NCBI GenBank assembly: GCA_934130285.1
Contig: CAKOXT010000004.1
Span: 62,001 to 126,000 of the forward strand
Origin: an uncultured Clostridia bacterium
GTDB taxonomy: Bacteria > Bacillota > Clostridia > TANB77 > CAG-508
Reading direction: 5' to 3'
DNA length: 64,000 bases
The position numbers and the translations under genes were made by a program. Position 1 is the stretch's first letter, and every line of letters begins with the position of its first letter. This document shows positions 17,129-26,266 of the stretch, one piece after another. Under the pieces are notes generated by a model, which was not told the origin of the DNA, did not search any database, and saw only the letters and a program-made list of their open reading frames with translations.

Positions 17129-19519
17129 ATGAAATATCAAAATTTTGCAGTAATATTTGTTATAATTGTATTACCACTATCTATGGTATTATCATATTAC
17201 ATCCAAAATCAAACAGATACACTAGTTTTGCAGACTACATATCAAACTAAATTGAATGATTCAACGTATGATGCAATCGCAGCATATCAAATAAATTCAT
17301 TAAATACTCAAAGAGTTGCTGGAGAATCAATAAAAAGTTATGTATTAGCTTCGGTTAATACATTTTTTACTACTTTAGCAACTAATTTTGGTATGTCTAG
17401 TGCGTCAAAACATAATTTACAAAATTATGTACCAGCAATACTATTTACCACATATGACGGTTATTATATATACAGTCCAACTAAAATGGCACAGATTGCG
17501 ATAAATAAAGAGAATGGAACAGCAGTAATGACTAAAGAAAAAGATGTGGTATATGCGAAATCCGGTTCAGAATATAAGATAGATGGAACCACAGCTAATA
17601 CTATCGCTAATGAAAAGGCAGATAAGGTACCAAGCGGGTATACAACAGATGATCCTATATTAACTGATAAAGGTGACATAAGTGAAACGGGTGTAAAGGT
17701 AGACTATAATTATATGGTGAAGCCATTTATTTATTATAGCGAAGAATACAAAAAAGATGGAAACTACGATATAGTTGCCAGTTATACATTAGATAATTAT
17801 GTAACTTTATATGGTAGCTTTAATTCAGATATAAAAATAAATGGGGATACTAATAATTGTAGTGAAAAAGTGGAGAGAAAAAATTTTACAAAATCGGGAT
17901 ATTTGATAGATCCAGATAAAATTAATCTTGAAGGTACACTTTTAATTAAGTATTTAGCAAGGTTAGATGGAAGTCTTGCAACAGATCAAAGTGCTGCAAC
18001 AGACGGAGATTCAAATTACAAAGATGCATATAAGTATAATATTAGTACAGAAAAAGCATATGAAAATTTTAAAAATAATGTTAGATATAAGGCTGTAGAG
18101 ATAAATAATATAGAGGCGTATAATTATATTAACTATTATAATTACGGAATTACCGGAACAAATGTATTTGAATATGGAGGCAGATCTTACTACACTAATA
18201 TGGTGCCAGCAGGTAAAGAACCAGAAGCTTTGCAAACAGGCGATGAAATGATAGATGATACACTTAATATACAAGACGAAATAAAAAAAGATGCAGCATA
18301 TAAAGATGGAATATTATTAAATCCAGGTAATTATAAAGAAATTAAGGTCACATATAATGGAATAGAAATAGAAGATCAAGAAGCTAAAAGATATTATATA
18401 AAAGCATATTTCTTTTCTAAATGGGTACAAGAAAATTTAAAGAATATTCAAGCAGAAACTGCAAATCAAGAATCATTAAATTTTGCAGACATGTCAGCTG
18501 AAACTAAGCTTGCATATGTTGATTTTTCAAATAATGAAACACAAATATTTAATATAGGATCTAATAATGATCCAGAAAGTGAAGATTCAGATTTTTGGCA
18601 ACACAAAAGGAATGTAATAAGAAATTCAATACAATATAATTTAAATGCATCTATTTCAACATTTAATGCTACATATGGGAAGAGTGCAATAGTCTCATAC
18701 AGAATGCCGGTTTTAACAGATAATGATTGGGAAAGTATATTAAATAATGTATGTATGGTTACTTTCTTACAAGGATTACCTTGTGGAAATTCTAAATTTA
18801 ATAGTTATTCAGTTGTTAAAAGTAATAATAATAATACATCTGTAAATATTGATAGTATGTATTTTGTGGATTCTCAAGAAGCAAATGATGGAAAATCAGC
18901 GTATCATATGTATGATTGCCCAGAGCTTGGAGAAGATGGAAGTAAAACATACTATGCAGATTCGAGTGCTGAATATAAATATGATGCTAAAAGAATATTA
19001 ACTAGAGTAAAAGATGCCTCAGCTCCTAGCAATGACACTGATAATATAGTTTGTTTATATGATGATTCAACTAATACATATTATGAAAAGAAGATAGAAG
19101 GTGGGGAATTACAAATAGGAGAAGAGATAGCAGATGTCACTAAATACCAACTTGACGGTAAGAAATACAATTTGACAGAACTTTCAAATGGTAGTGAGGA
19201 AGTTTACTTATATGATCATAAAAATCTGGGATGCTATACATGTATAATATCTAAACAATATACACCAGTAGTTAAATTCTATAAAGGAGATTTAAGAAGA
19301 ACTTTTACTACAAATGATGGAGAGTTAATAATAGAAATGCAAGAAGCAACAGGCAAAACATATATAAACTATGCAACAGGAGAAAAATACACAGGAAATG
19401 TTGATGAAAATAATATGATTACTATAGATGAATTAAAACAAAGACAAAAAGCAGTTTATACGTACCTTGCTAAAATTAGAAATTCGCTATATAAAGCAAA
19501 TGATTATATAAACAGATAA
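17129..19519 (+). CDS. Large anchored protein of the pilus-like cluster
   Basis: The 796-residue protein has one N-terminal membrane helix (about residues 5-25) and then a helical segment with TTYQTKLNDSTYDAIAAYQ, which resembles the region after the helix in TadE/TadG-like proteins. The rest is a large, tyrosine-, asparagine- and aspartate-rich extracellular region with no domain I recognise. As the last and largest gene before a terminator it could be a tip or adhesive subunit, by analogy with TadG or large minor pilins. That role is inference from position. Confidence 0.55.
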   Translation: MKYQNFAVIFVIIVLPLSMVLSYYIQNQTDTLVLQTTYQTKLNDSTYDAIAAYQINSLNTQRVAGESIKSYVLASVNTFFTTLATNFGMSSASKHNLQNYVPAILFTTYDGYYIYSPTKMAQIAINKENGTAVMTKEKDVVYAKSGSEYKIDGTTANTIANEKADKVPSGYTTDDPILTDKGDISETGVKVDYNYMVKPFIYYSEEYKKDGNYDIVASYTLDNYVTLYGSFNSDIKINGDTNNCSEKVERKNFTKSGYLIDPDKINLEGTLLIKYLARLDGSLATDQSAATDGDSNYKDAYKYNISTEKAYENFKNNVRYKAVEINNIEAYNYINYYNYGITGTNVFEYGGRSYYTNMVPAGKEPEALQTGDEMIDDTLNIQDEIKKDAAYKDGILLNPGNYKEIKVTYNGIEIEDQEAKRYYIKAYFFSKWVQENLKNIQAETANQESLNFADMSAETKLAYVDFSNNETQIFNIGSNNDPESEDSDFWQHKRNVIRNSIQYNLNASISTFNATYGKSAIVSYRMPVLTDNDWESILNNVCMVTFLQGLPCGNSKFNSYSVVKSNNNNTSVNIDSMYFVDSQEANDGKSAYHMYDCPELGEDGSKTYYADSSAEYKYDAKRILTRVKDASAPSNDTDNIVCLYDDSTNTYYEKKIEGGELQIGEEIADVTKYQLDGKKYNLTELSNGSEEVYLYDHKNLGCYTCIISKQYTPVVKFYKGDLRRTFTTNDGELIIEMQEATGKTYINYATGEKYTGNVDENNMITIDELKQRQKAVYTYLAKIRNSLYKANDYINR

Positions 19520-19530
19520 AAATATAAGAC

Positions 19531-19561
19531 AACACTTATCGAAAGGTAAGTGTTATTTTTA
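19531..19561 (+). terminator. Terminator of the pilus-like cluster
   Basis: AACACTTA pairs with TAAGTGTT around an 8-nt loop, followed by ATTTTTAT. It lies 11 bp after the stop codon of the 796-residue protein and ends the 6.7-19.5 kb unit. Confidence 0.75.
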
Positions 19562-19579
19562 TATTTAAATGATTAAAAA

Positions 19580-19609
19580 GTATATAAAAAAATTAAAATG
19601 GGAAAATTA
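19580..19609 (+). promoter_or_regulatory. Candidate forespore (sigma-F/G type) promoter of spoIVB
   Basis: GTATA (19580-19584), 15-bp spacer and GGGAAAATTA (19600-19609) fit the sigma-F pattern GYWTA ... GGNRANANTW. It lies 14 bp before the spoIVB start, so the leader would be very short. SpoIVB is made in the forespore in Bacillus, which agrees. Confidence 0.35.
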
Positions 19610-19623
19610 TAAAAGAGGTAAAA

Positions 19624-20826
19624 ATGAAAAAAAGATACTTTTTTATAATTTTAATTTTAATAATAATTCTATTATACGTTACTAACATAACACAGATTCC
19701 ATCAAGAATATTTTTAATGTCTGGTGAGAAAATCCAATTCAAAAAATTAGCAGGAATAACACTAACTAAATCACAAAATGAAATTCAAGAAACATGGCAA
19801 GACAAGAATCTAGAAACATCAAAAATGGATGTAAAAATATTTGGAACACTAAAAGTAAAAGAAGTATCAGTAACAACATATCCAAAAGTAAAAGTAATTC
19901 CAACAGGAAACCTAATAGGCTTAAAATTATATACAAATGGTGTATTAGTAATAGGAACAACAGAAATCAAAAGTATAAATAATGAAATAGAAAAGCCGTA
20001 TGAATTAGCTAGCATTAAAGAAGGAGATATTATATTAGAATTAAATAATCAAGAAGTTGATTCAAGCAAAACATTACAAAATATCGTAAATGAATCGAAA
20101 GGCACAAAATTAGATATAAAATATACAAGGCATGGAGAAATTTATACATCTAGCATACAGGCAGTGCAAACAGCAACTAATGAATATAAGCTAGGACTAT
20201 GGGTTAGAGATAGTGCGAGTGGAGTAGGAACTATGGCTTTTTATGAACCAGAAACCAAAAAGTTTGCTGCATTAGGACATGGAATTTCAGACAGTGACAC
20301 AGGCGAATTATTAGACGTACAAACAGGGGAGATTGTAAATTCAAAAATAGTTAATATAACAAAAGGGCAAAAAGGATTTCCTGGAGAAATAAAGGGAAGT
20401 ATATCAAAACAAACATCAATAGGAAATGTAAATAAAAACACAAATTTTGGAATCTTTGGAACAGTTAACGGAACAATAAATACATTAGAAAAATACTCAG
20501 CTGGAATAGAGATTGCTTTAAGAGAAGAGATACAAGAAGGAGAAGCAACAATTCTAACTACACTAGAAGATGGTAAGACTGAGGAATACAACATAAAGAT
20601 CAATTCAATAAATATAGATAATAATGCAAATAATAAAAGTATGCAAATTGAGATAACAGATGAAAGATTAATTAACAAAACAGGAGGAATAATTTGCGGA
20701 ATGAGTGGTTCGCCAATTATTCAAAATAATAAGTTAGTTGGAGCATTAACAAATGTACTAGTATCAGATCCCAAAATAGGATACGGAGTTTTTGCTGATA
20801 TTATGATAAAAGAAATGATAAAATAA
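19624..20826 (+). CDS. spoIVB: SpoIVB signalling peptidase (S55)
   Basis: SpoIVB is a serine peptidase secreted from the forespore that triggers pro-sigma-K processing by cutting SpoIVFA. The 400-residue protein has an N-terminal membrane anchor (residues 4-20), a PDZ domain near residues 100-180 (ASIKEGDIILELNNQEVDSS) and the S55 catalytic domain. That domain has the histidine in FAALGHGISD and the serine in CGMSGSPII. Length and order match the family. AGAGGT lies upstream of the start. Confidence 0.95.
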   Translation: MKKRYFFIILILIIILLYVTNITQIPSRIFLMSGEKIQFKKLAGITLTKSQNEIQETWQDKNLETSKMDVKIFGTLKVKEVSVTTYPKVKVIPTGNLIGLKLYTNGVLVIGTTEIKSINNEIEKPYELASIKEGDIILELNNQEVDSSKTLQNIVNESKGTKLDIKYTRHGEIYTSSIQAVQTATNEYKLGLWVRDSASGVGTMAFYEPETKKFAALGHGISDSDTGELLDVQTGEIVNSKIVNITKGQKGFPGEIKGSISKQTSIGNVNKNTNFGIFGTVNGTINTLEKYSAGIEIALREEIQEGEATILTTLEDGKTEEYNIKINSINIDNNANNKSMQIEITDERLINKTGGIICGMSGSPIIQNNKLVGALTNVLVSDPKIGYGVFADIMIKEMIK

Positions 20827-20933
20827 AAAATCAATTACAAGTGTACAAGCTAATAATTTATACATTAAAATAAATTATTAGATAATTATAAGAGAACTAT
20901 CTTCAGTATAATTTTGAATAGTTTAAAGTAAAA

Positions 20934-20966
20934 AATAAACCGTGAATAATAATTTCACGGTTTATT
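20934..20966. terminator. Terminator between spoIVB and murC
   Basis: AATAAACCGTGAA pairs perfectly with TTCACGGTTTATT around an 7-nt loop, between convergent genes. It is 14 bp downstream of the murC stop codon. Confidence 0.8.
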
Positions 20967-20980
20967 CATATATTAAAAGA

Positions 20981-22378
20981 TTAAGGTTTTATAATTTCAG
21001 GTCCTATATTAGTAACTGTACCAGCACCAAGTGTCAATACAATATCATTAGCTTTTGCATTAGATTTTATATAAGAAACAATTTCATCAAAATCTTTCAT
21101 ATATAAAGCTTCTTTTCTATATTCTTTAATTTTATTAACTAAATCTAAAGAAGATATGTTATAAGTATTTTGTTCACGAGCAGCATATATATCTGTAACA
21201 ATAACATGGTCAAAAGAAAGTAATGCACGTGCAAAATCATCTAATAAATTTTTTGTTCTACTATAAGTATGTGGTTGGAAAATAACCCAAGATTCTCTAA
21301 AATCTTTATCTCCAATAGCTTTTGCAGTTGCCATTATTTCAGTTGGATGATGTCCATAATCATCATAAACTGCTACACCATGATAAGATCCAATATATTC
21401 TAATCTACGACTAGCACCTGTAAATTTTAAAAGTGCAGAGCAAATAGTATTTTTATCAATTCCATAATATGAACAAACAGCAATACATGCTAATGCATTT
21501 GAAACATTATGTTTTCCAGCTACTGATAATTTAACATGCATATAAAATTTACTATTACAGAAAACATCAAATTCAGAAAAACCTAAAGCATTATGTCTAA
21601 TATTTTTAGCAACATAATTAGCACAAGAATTTTCAATACCATATGTGATAAACTTACCTTTTACAGCATCTTTTAAAGATAGGCAAGAAGCATCATCAGC
21701 ATTTGTAATTAAAGCACCATCTTCAGGTAATAATCTTGCATATTTTTCAAAAGCATTTTTAATATTATCAAATGTTTTGAAATAGTCTAAATGATCATTG
21801 TCAATATTTAAAATTACTTCAGTTTTTGGAGAAAAGCGAAGGAAGTTTTCCATATACTCACAAGCTTCCAAAATAAAATAATCACTTTTTCCAACAATAT
21901 AATTTCCGTTTATAGGTTTTAACATAGCACCTACTTGAATAGTAGGATCCAAATTAGCTTCAATAAAACATAATGAAATCATAGAAGTAGTTGTAGTCTT
22001 TCCATGAGTACCAGAAATACAAATACTTTCTTTATATTTTCTTGTTAAATATCCAACGAATTCACCACGTGTAACCACTGGAATATTAAATTGTTTAGCA
22101 AGAACCATTTCAGGATCTGTATCTTTTATTGCAGCAGAAAAAATAATTAAATCTGCATTTTTTGGATTAGTCAAATCATGACCAATAGTAACCTTAACAC
22201 CAGACTTAACTAATTTATCAGTATAATCACTTTGTGCAGTATCAGAACCAGTTACTTTATAGCCCCATGTATGTAATGTTTCAGCAATGGCACTCATACT
22301 AACTCCACCGATTCCTATTAAGTGAATATGTTTATAATTCTCTAAACTATTAATTCTAACTCTCATTTTTAAATTCAC
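20981..22378 (-). CDS. murC: UDP-N-acetylmuramate-L-alanine ligase MurC
   Basis: MurC adds L-alanine to UDP-MurNAc, the first amino acid of the peptidoglycan stem. The 465-residue protein has the N-terminal Rossmann motif IHLIGIGGVSMSAIAE, the ATP P-loop SGTHGKTTTT near residue 119, the Mur ligase NIDNDHLDYF and the C-terminal YDDYGHHPTEI. I keep the GTG start at 22378, because AGGA lies 6 nt upstream; an in-frame ATG 12 nt later is 15 nt from it. It is a single gene on the minus strand. Confidence 0.96.
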   Translation of the reverse strand: MNLKMRVRINSLENYKHIHLIGIGGVSMSAIAETLHTWGYKVTGSDTAQSDYTDKLVKSGVKVTIGHDLTNPKNADLIIFSAAIKDTDPEMVLAKQFNIPVVTRGEFVGYLTRKYKESICISGTHGKTTTTSMISLCFIEANLDPTIQVGAMLKPINGNYIVGKSDYFILEACEYMENFLRFSPKTEVILNIDNDHLDYFKTFDNIKNAFEKYARLLPEDGALITNADDASCLSLKDAVKGKFITYGIENSCANYVAKNIRHNALGFSEFDVFCNSKFYMHVKLSVAGKHNVSNALACIAVCSYYGIDKNTICSALLKFTGASRRLEYIGSYHGVAVYDDYGHHPTEIMATAKAIGDKDFRESWVIFQPHTYSRTKNLLDDFARALLSFDHVIVTDIYAAREQNTYNISSLDLVNKIKEYRKEALYMKDFDEIVSYIKSNAKANDIVLTLGAGTVTNIGPEIIKP

Positions 22379-22549
22379 ATTCCTTCCTAAAGGAATAATT
22401 AGTAAGAAACTAATTATTCAAATTTGTTCTCAAGTACTAGAATTATATACTTTTCTGATAAAAATTTCAACCAAAAAAGAGTATTTATAAATAATATGTG
22501 AAATAAATTAAAAAGTGTTAAAAAAATAAAAAAAAACATGTAATTTAAA

Positions 22550-22578
22550 GAAGGAAAAAAAAGTTTTTTGGCGAATAT
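22550..22578 (+). promoter_or_regulatory. Sigma-H promoter of spoVG
   Basis: GAAGGAAAA (22550-22558), an 11-bp spacer and GGCGAATAT (22570-22578) match the sigma-H consensus RNAGGAWWW - N11/12 - RNNGAATWW at every fixed position. spoVG is a classic sigma-H gene in Bacillus. Confidence 0.8.
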
Positions 22579-22651
22579 AATAAATGTACATATAGAAATA
22601 ATATATATGATATATGTATAATTTTTAAAAACATTGGAAGGCGGTGCTCAA

Positions 22652-22927
22652 ATGCAAATAACAGATGTACGTTTAAGAAAAGTTAATTCAGAAAACAGAA
22701 TGAAAGCTGTTGCTTCTGTAACATTCGATAATGAATTCGCAGTACATGATATTAAAGTTATCGAATCACAAAATGGATTATTTATTGCTATGCCTAGCAG
22801 AAAAATCCCTAACAGTGGAGAGTTCAAAGATATAGCTCATCCAATCAATGCTGAAACTAGAGAAAAAATTCAAAAAGCTATTTTAGAAGCTTATGATGCT
22901 CCAGAAACAGAATCAGCAGAAGAATAA
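22652..22927 (+). CDS. spoVG: SpoVG regulator
   Basis: SpoVG is a small nucleic-acid-binding regulator involved in sporulation, septation and virulence control. The 91-residue protein MQITDVRLRKVNSENRMKAV has the family signature FDNEFAVHDIKVIESQNGLFI and PSRK near residue 50. The start at 22652 follows a GGAAGGCGGT ribosome site; the TTG at 22634 overlaps that site. It is expressed alone from a sigma-H promoter and closed by a terminator. Confidence 0.97.
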   Translation: MQITDVRLRKVNSENRMKAVASVTFDNEFAVHDIKVIESQNGLFIAMPSRKIPNSGEFKDIAHPINAETREKIQKAILEAYDAPETESAEE

Positions 22928-22933
22928 TAAATC

Positions 22934-22969
22934 AAAAGAGTGCTTGTACAAGCACTCTTTAATCATTTT
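22934..22969 (+). terminator. Terminator of spoVG
   Basis: AAAGAGTGCTTG pairs with CAAGCACTCTTT around TA, followed by a T-rich tail, seven bases after the stop codon. Confidence 0.85.
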
Positions 22970-22992
22970 TGAAAAAATTTTAATGAAAAGAT

Positions 22993-23034
22993 AAAAAGTA
23001 CATCTTATTATAAAATATAGGATGTACTTTTTTT
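22993..23034. terminator. Second hairpin downstream of spoVG
   Basis: AAAAAGTACATC pairs with GATGTACTTTTT around an AT-rich loop and ends in a T-run. It may act as a backup stop or belong to an unrecognised transcript. Confidence 0.5.
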
Positions 23035-23100
23035 ATGATATAACATAGCAGAAAAATAGTAATAATTTATTAGAATATATACTTAAATAAAAAGCAAAAA

Positions 23101-23129
23101 AATAAAGATTAGAAAATCTAATCTTTATT
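23101..23129 (-). terminator. Terminator of tRNA-Leu
   Basis: AATAAAGATTAGA pairs with TCTAATCTTTATT around a 3-nt loop, directly after the tRNA on the minus strand. Confidence 0.8.
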
Positions 23130-23218
23130 TGGTGCAGGTGATCGGAGTCGAACCGATACGGGATTTAGGTCCCGCAGGATTTTAAGTCCTGTGCGTCTGC
23201 CAATTCCGCCACACCTGC
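23130..23218 (-). tRNA. tRNA-Leu (UAA)
   Basis: On the minus strand the sequence folds into a class II tRNA: acceptor stem GCAGGTG/CACCTGC, D arm with GGCGGAATTGGCAGACGC, anticodon stem-loop AGGACTTAAAATCCT with anticodon TAA, a variable arm GCGGGACCTAAATCCCG, and T arm CGGTTCGACTCCG. The 3' CCA is encoded (23130-23132). It is the only tRNA gene I see in the window. Confidence 0.95.
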
Positions 23219-23477
23219 ATGTCTCACTGACAAGAGCTATTATACAACTAGATATTTGAGTTGTCAATACATATTTTGAAAAAAACAAAAAATATTTTTA
23301 AAAAGCAAAAATGGGTTAAATTAAATATAGATTAAAGTACTAGTATCAAAGGTTTAGAAAATAAAAACAAAAATTAAGAGGAATATATAATTTAAAAAAA
23401 TAAAAAAACATATTGAAAAAATATAATAATTTAATGTATTATAATAACGAAAATAAAAAAGAAAAGGGGTATAAGAG

Positions 23478-24062
23478 ATGGAAGAAACAAGTGTTGGAAA
23501 AATTACAAGAAAATTCACTGTAAAAACATTATTATGGTTTATATTAATTGATATCATAATAGGATTTATATTTTTAATTGCAAAAGTATCTGGATTTGAA
23601 AATGTTGCAGATGATGAAGCTATAGATGCTTTAAACGGATTAGTAACAGGATTAATAGTAGTAAATATCCTAGCAGCAATCTGTTCACCTTTATTAGCTT
23701 TAAGAGGAACTAAGAAAAAATGTAAAATAACAAGCGAAAATAAAAAGCCTGTATTCAGAAATATTGCAATTGTATTAGTTGTATTTGCAATAATAATGGG
23801 AATTTTACATGGAATTATAAAAAATCAAATATTTGAAATGGCACTAGAGGGTAGTGATATTTCACTAGATGATATAAAAGAAGCTAGAAAAGATCTAGAT
23901 GAATATATTAAAGAAGAAAATTTAAGCAAAGCAGATCAAGAAATATTAGAACAATTCGATGGATTAATGGGGTTATCAAATGTATATGTATTTGACTGCA
24001 TAACATTTTTAGTAATGATTCCAGTTGCATACTTCTTAGTAGTAAAAAAAGAAGAAGCTTAA
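23478..24062 (+). CDS. Unknown four-helix membrane protein
   Basis: I do not recognise a family. The 194-residue protein has four hydrophobic helices near residues 18-38, 56-76, 94-115 and 170-188. Between the third and fourth there is an acidic cytoplasmic or external loop with DISLDDIKEARKDLDEYIK. AAAAGGGG precedes the start. It stands alone between a tRNA gene and trmL and is closed by an unusually long hairpin. Its codon use is the same as that of its neighbours, so there is no sign of recent transfer. Confidence 0.6.
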   Translation: MEETSVGKITRKFTVKTLLWFILIDIIIGFIFLIAKVSGFENVADDEAIDALNGLVTGLIVVNILAAICSPLLALRGTKKKCKITSENKKPVFRNIAIVLVVFAIIMGILHGIIKNQIFEMALEGSDISLDDIKEARKDLDEYIKEENLSKADQEILEQFDGLMGLSNVYVFDCITFLVMIPVAYFLVVKKEEA

Positions 24063-24072
24063 TATAAATATT

Positions 24073-24163
24073 AAAAGACATACTATAAATGAAATGAACC
24101 CAAAATGTTAGAAAAAAAGTTTAACATTTTGGGTTCGCTTCATAAAAGGTATGTCTTTTTTTT
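24073..24163 (+). terminator. Long hairpin terminator before trmL
   Basis: A roughly 90-nt imperfect inverted repeat: AAAAGACATAC / TATGTCTTTT outside and GAACCCAAAATGTTA / TAACATTTTGGGTTC inside, with a short loop and a long T-run. It is much larger than a normal terminator. Confidence 0.75.
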
Positions 24164-24237
24164 GTCAGATTTTATATTGCTTTTAAAGCAAAAAAATAAT
24201 AAAATACACAAAGTAGTAAAGAAAGGAAGTAGCAGAT

Positions 24238-24735
24238 ATGAAAATGCATATAGTATTAGTAGAACCAGAAATACCACAAAACACGGGAAATATTGCTAGA
24301 ACATGTGCGGCAATAGGAGCAAAATTACATTTGGTATACCCATTAGGATTTAATATTTCAGAAAAACAAGTAAAAAGAGCAGGATTAGATTATTGGGATA
24401 AACTTGAAATTGAAGAACATACAAATTTTAAAGAATTTTTAGAAAAATACAAACCAGAAGAAAATAACATGTATTTTGTAACAACAAAAGGACAACATGT
24501 ATATTCAGATGTAGATTACTCAAAAATGGAAGATGTATTCATATTATTTGGAAAAGAAACAAAGGGATTACCAGAAGATGTATTAAAATCACACTTAAGT
24601 CAAACCATTAGAATTCCAATGAGAGAAACAATACGATCATTAAATTTATCTAATTCCGTTGCTATAGTGGCATACGAAATTTTTAAACAACAAAAATTTG
24701 GTGGATTAGAAAAAATAAGCAAATACTTTGATTAA
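24238..24735 (+). CDS. trmL: tRNA (cytidine/uridine-2'-O-)-methyltransferase TrmL
   Basis: TrmL methylates the 2'-O of the wobble base 34 in tRNA-Leu isoacceptors, using SAM in a SPOUT knot fold. The 165-residue protein has the N-terminal VEPEIPQNTGNIARTC, the middle FGKETKGLPEDV and the knot LRSLNLSNSVAIVAYE-type segment (here IRSLNLSNSVAIVAYEI). Length is normal. GAAAGGAAG precedes the ATG. A tRNA-Leu(UAA), a likely substrate, lies 1 kb upstream. Confidence 0.95.
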   Translation: MKMHIVLVEPEIPQNTGNIARTCAAIGAKLHLVYPLGFNISEKQVKRAGLDYWDKLEIEEHTNFKEFLEKYKPEENNMYFVTTKGQHVYSDVDYSKMEDVFILFGKETKGLPEDVLKSHLSQTIRIPMRETIRSLNLSNSVAIVAYEIFKQQKFGGLEKISKYFD

Positions 24736-24750
24736 AAATGAAATTAAATA

Positions 24751-24780
24751 TTGTATAAAAGATTTAATTAATGTTATAAT
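24751..24780 (+). promoter_or_regulatory. Promoter of tmRNA
   Basis: TTGTAT (24751-24756), an 18-bp spacer and TATAAT (24775-24780), 14 bp before the tmRNA 5' end. Confidence 0.6.
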
Positions 24781-24793
24781 ATAGAAGTAATAT

Positions 24794-25141
24794 GGGGATG
24801 TAAAGGTTTCGACAGCTTTCTAGAAGTATAAATAGCGAGTGGTGGAGTACCTGGCCACCTAAAAAGGTACAAATAAAAATAAACGCTGATAACGAAGAAT
24901 TAGCATTTGCTGCCTAATTGCAGCAACGTCTTACTTTAGTAACCTACGACTTTAGATAAGGCGACGATTAGTAGGAAACGAATTTATTATTTTCTTCAGT
25001 AATAAAGGGATTTTAGAAGATATGTTTAAAAAAAGTTTGTTTGTTAACGATTTTTAAATGAAAAACAATAACAAACTGCACTCGGAGAAGTTTATATGGA
25101 AGGAATTCTGGACAGGAGTTCGACTCTCCTCATCTCCACCA
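24794..25141 (+). ncRNA. ssrA: tmRNA (10Sa RNA)
   Basis: tmRNA rescues ribosomes stalled on broken mRNA and adds a degradation tag. The 5' end GGGGATG pairs with CATCTCC at the 3' end, which is followed by ACCA. The T arm is GGAGTTCGACTCTCC. The tag frame runs from 24885 to the TAA at 24915-24917 and reads ADNEELAFAA, ending in the usual hydrophobic AA. Length (348 nt) is typical. Confidence 0.96.
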
Positions 25142-25168
25142 TAAAACGTTGAAAGGAAAATCATAAGC

Positions 25169-26200
25169 ATGAATATGGATATGAAGAAAAAAATATTTTG
25201 GTCAGTAATAATATCAATTTCGGTAATTATTGTTTTATTATTAGTTGCAATTATCATTTTAAATAGCAAAAAAGAAACAAGGCCATATAATGGTCCAGTT
25301 ACCAACAAAAATAACACAACAAACACAACTGAAGAACCTGATAATGAAGTTGATAATTCTACTGAAAATACAATACCAGATGATAGAAAAGATATAGAAG
25401 GAGAAATAACATACGAAACAACATCTGATGGAGGAACAATACCAATTCCACCAACATTTAAATATGTTGAAGGGGATTCTCAAACAGGAGCTGTAATAGA
25501 AGACGAAGATGGAAATCAATTTGTATGGGTTCCAGTATCAGATTATAATTCATATCATAGGCAATATTTTTTAAATAATGGTGAAGAAGAAAAAAATAAA
25601 AATGATTCAGAAACAACTCTTGAAGATGAAAATATATATGATATAAATGCATATAATGATGAATTTGATGATTCAATAAGAAATTATAAAGGATTTTATA
25701 TAGCAAGATATGAAGCTGGAAAAGAAAGAAGCAATGGAAAATCAATATTAGTTTCAAAACCAAATGTTTTGCCATGGACACAAATTGTTTGGGAAGAAGC
25801 GAGAAAACAATCATTAAAAATGTATAAAGAGAATGATTTATTCCAAACAGATTTAGTAAATAGTTATGCTTGGGATACAATTTGTAATTGGATAAGAGAT
25901 TGTGGATACAATATAGATAATTCAACAGAATATGGAAATTATCAAAATAGTGCAAATGGAACCAAAAAAGTTATGGAAACAGCAAGCAATGATAGATGGA
26001 AAACAAATAATATTTATGATATGGCAGGAAACGCTTGGGAATACACAACTGAAGAGTGTGGAGAACATGATAAAAAACATATTGGAAGAGGCGGAGATTA
26101 TTTAAACGATGGTGATAAATATCCAATATCAACAAGAGCTACATCATCTGATGAATCAAATTTAGACGTTGGTTTTAGAGTAGTGTTATACTTAAAATAG
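25169..26200 (+). CDS. Anchored formylglycine-generating enzyme-like (SUMF1 fold) protein
   Basis: The 343-residue protein has an N-terminal membrane helix (residues 8-28), a Thr/Glu/Asn-rich linker to about residue 75, and a SUMF1/FGE-type domain. That domain has EDGNQFVWVPV, YKGFYIARYEAG, NVLPWTQIVWEEAR, NIYDMAGNAWEYT and a C-terminal VGFRVVL. I see no pair of catalytic cysteines as in true FGE enzymes, so a C-type-lectin-fold binding role at the cell surface is more likely. GAAAGGA is 11 nt before the start. It lies just downstream of tmRNA. Confidence 0.75.
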   Translation: MNMDMKKKIFWSVIISISVIIVLLLVAIIILNSKKETRPYNGPVTNKNNTTNTTEEPDNEVDNSTENTIPDDRKDIEGEITYETTSDGGTIPIPPTFKYVEGDSQTGAVIEDEDGNQFVWVPVSDYNSYHRQYFLNNGEEEKNKNDSETTLEDENIYDINAYNDEFDDSIRNYKGFYIARYEAGKERSNGKSILVSKPNVLPWTQIVWEEARKQSLKMYKENDLFQTDLVNSYAWDTICNWIRDCGYNIDNSTEYGNYQNSANGTKKVMETASNDRWKTNNIYDMAGNAWEYTTEECGEHDKKHIGRGGDYLNDGDKYPISTRATSSDESNLDVGFRVVLYLK

Positions 26201-26203
26201 ACA

Positions 26204-26233
26204 TTGACATTACTTTTGAAATAAATATATAAT
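26204..26233 (+). promoter_or_regulatory. Sigma-A promoter of the DUF5050 gene
   Basis: TTGACA (26204-26209), 18-bp spacer, TATAAT (26228-26233), 33 bp before the start codon. Both hexamers are perfect. Confidence 0.75.
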
Positions 26234-26266
26234 AAAGACATGCAAAAGAAAAAGTGAGGTATTGAA

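Noticed and set aside
25100..25141. Mobile element integrated at the tmRNA 3' end
   Set aside because: No integrase and no second copy of the tmRNA 3' end was seen in the next 4 kb.
25169..26200. True formylglycine-generating sulfatase activator
   Set aside because: The domain fits the fold, but the pair of active-site cysteines is not seen and no sulfatase gene is adjacent.
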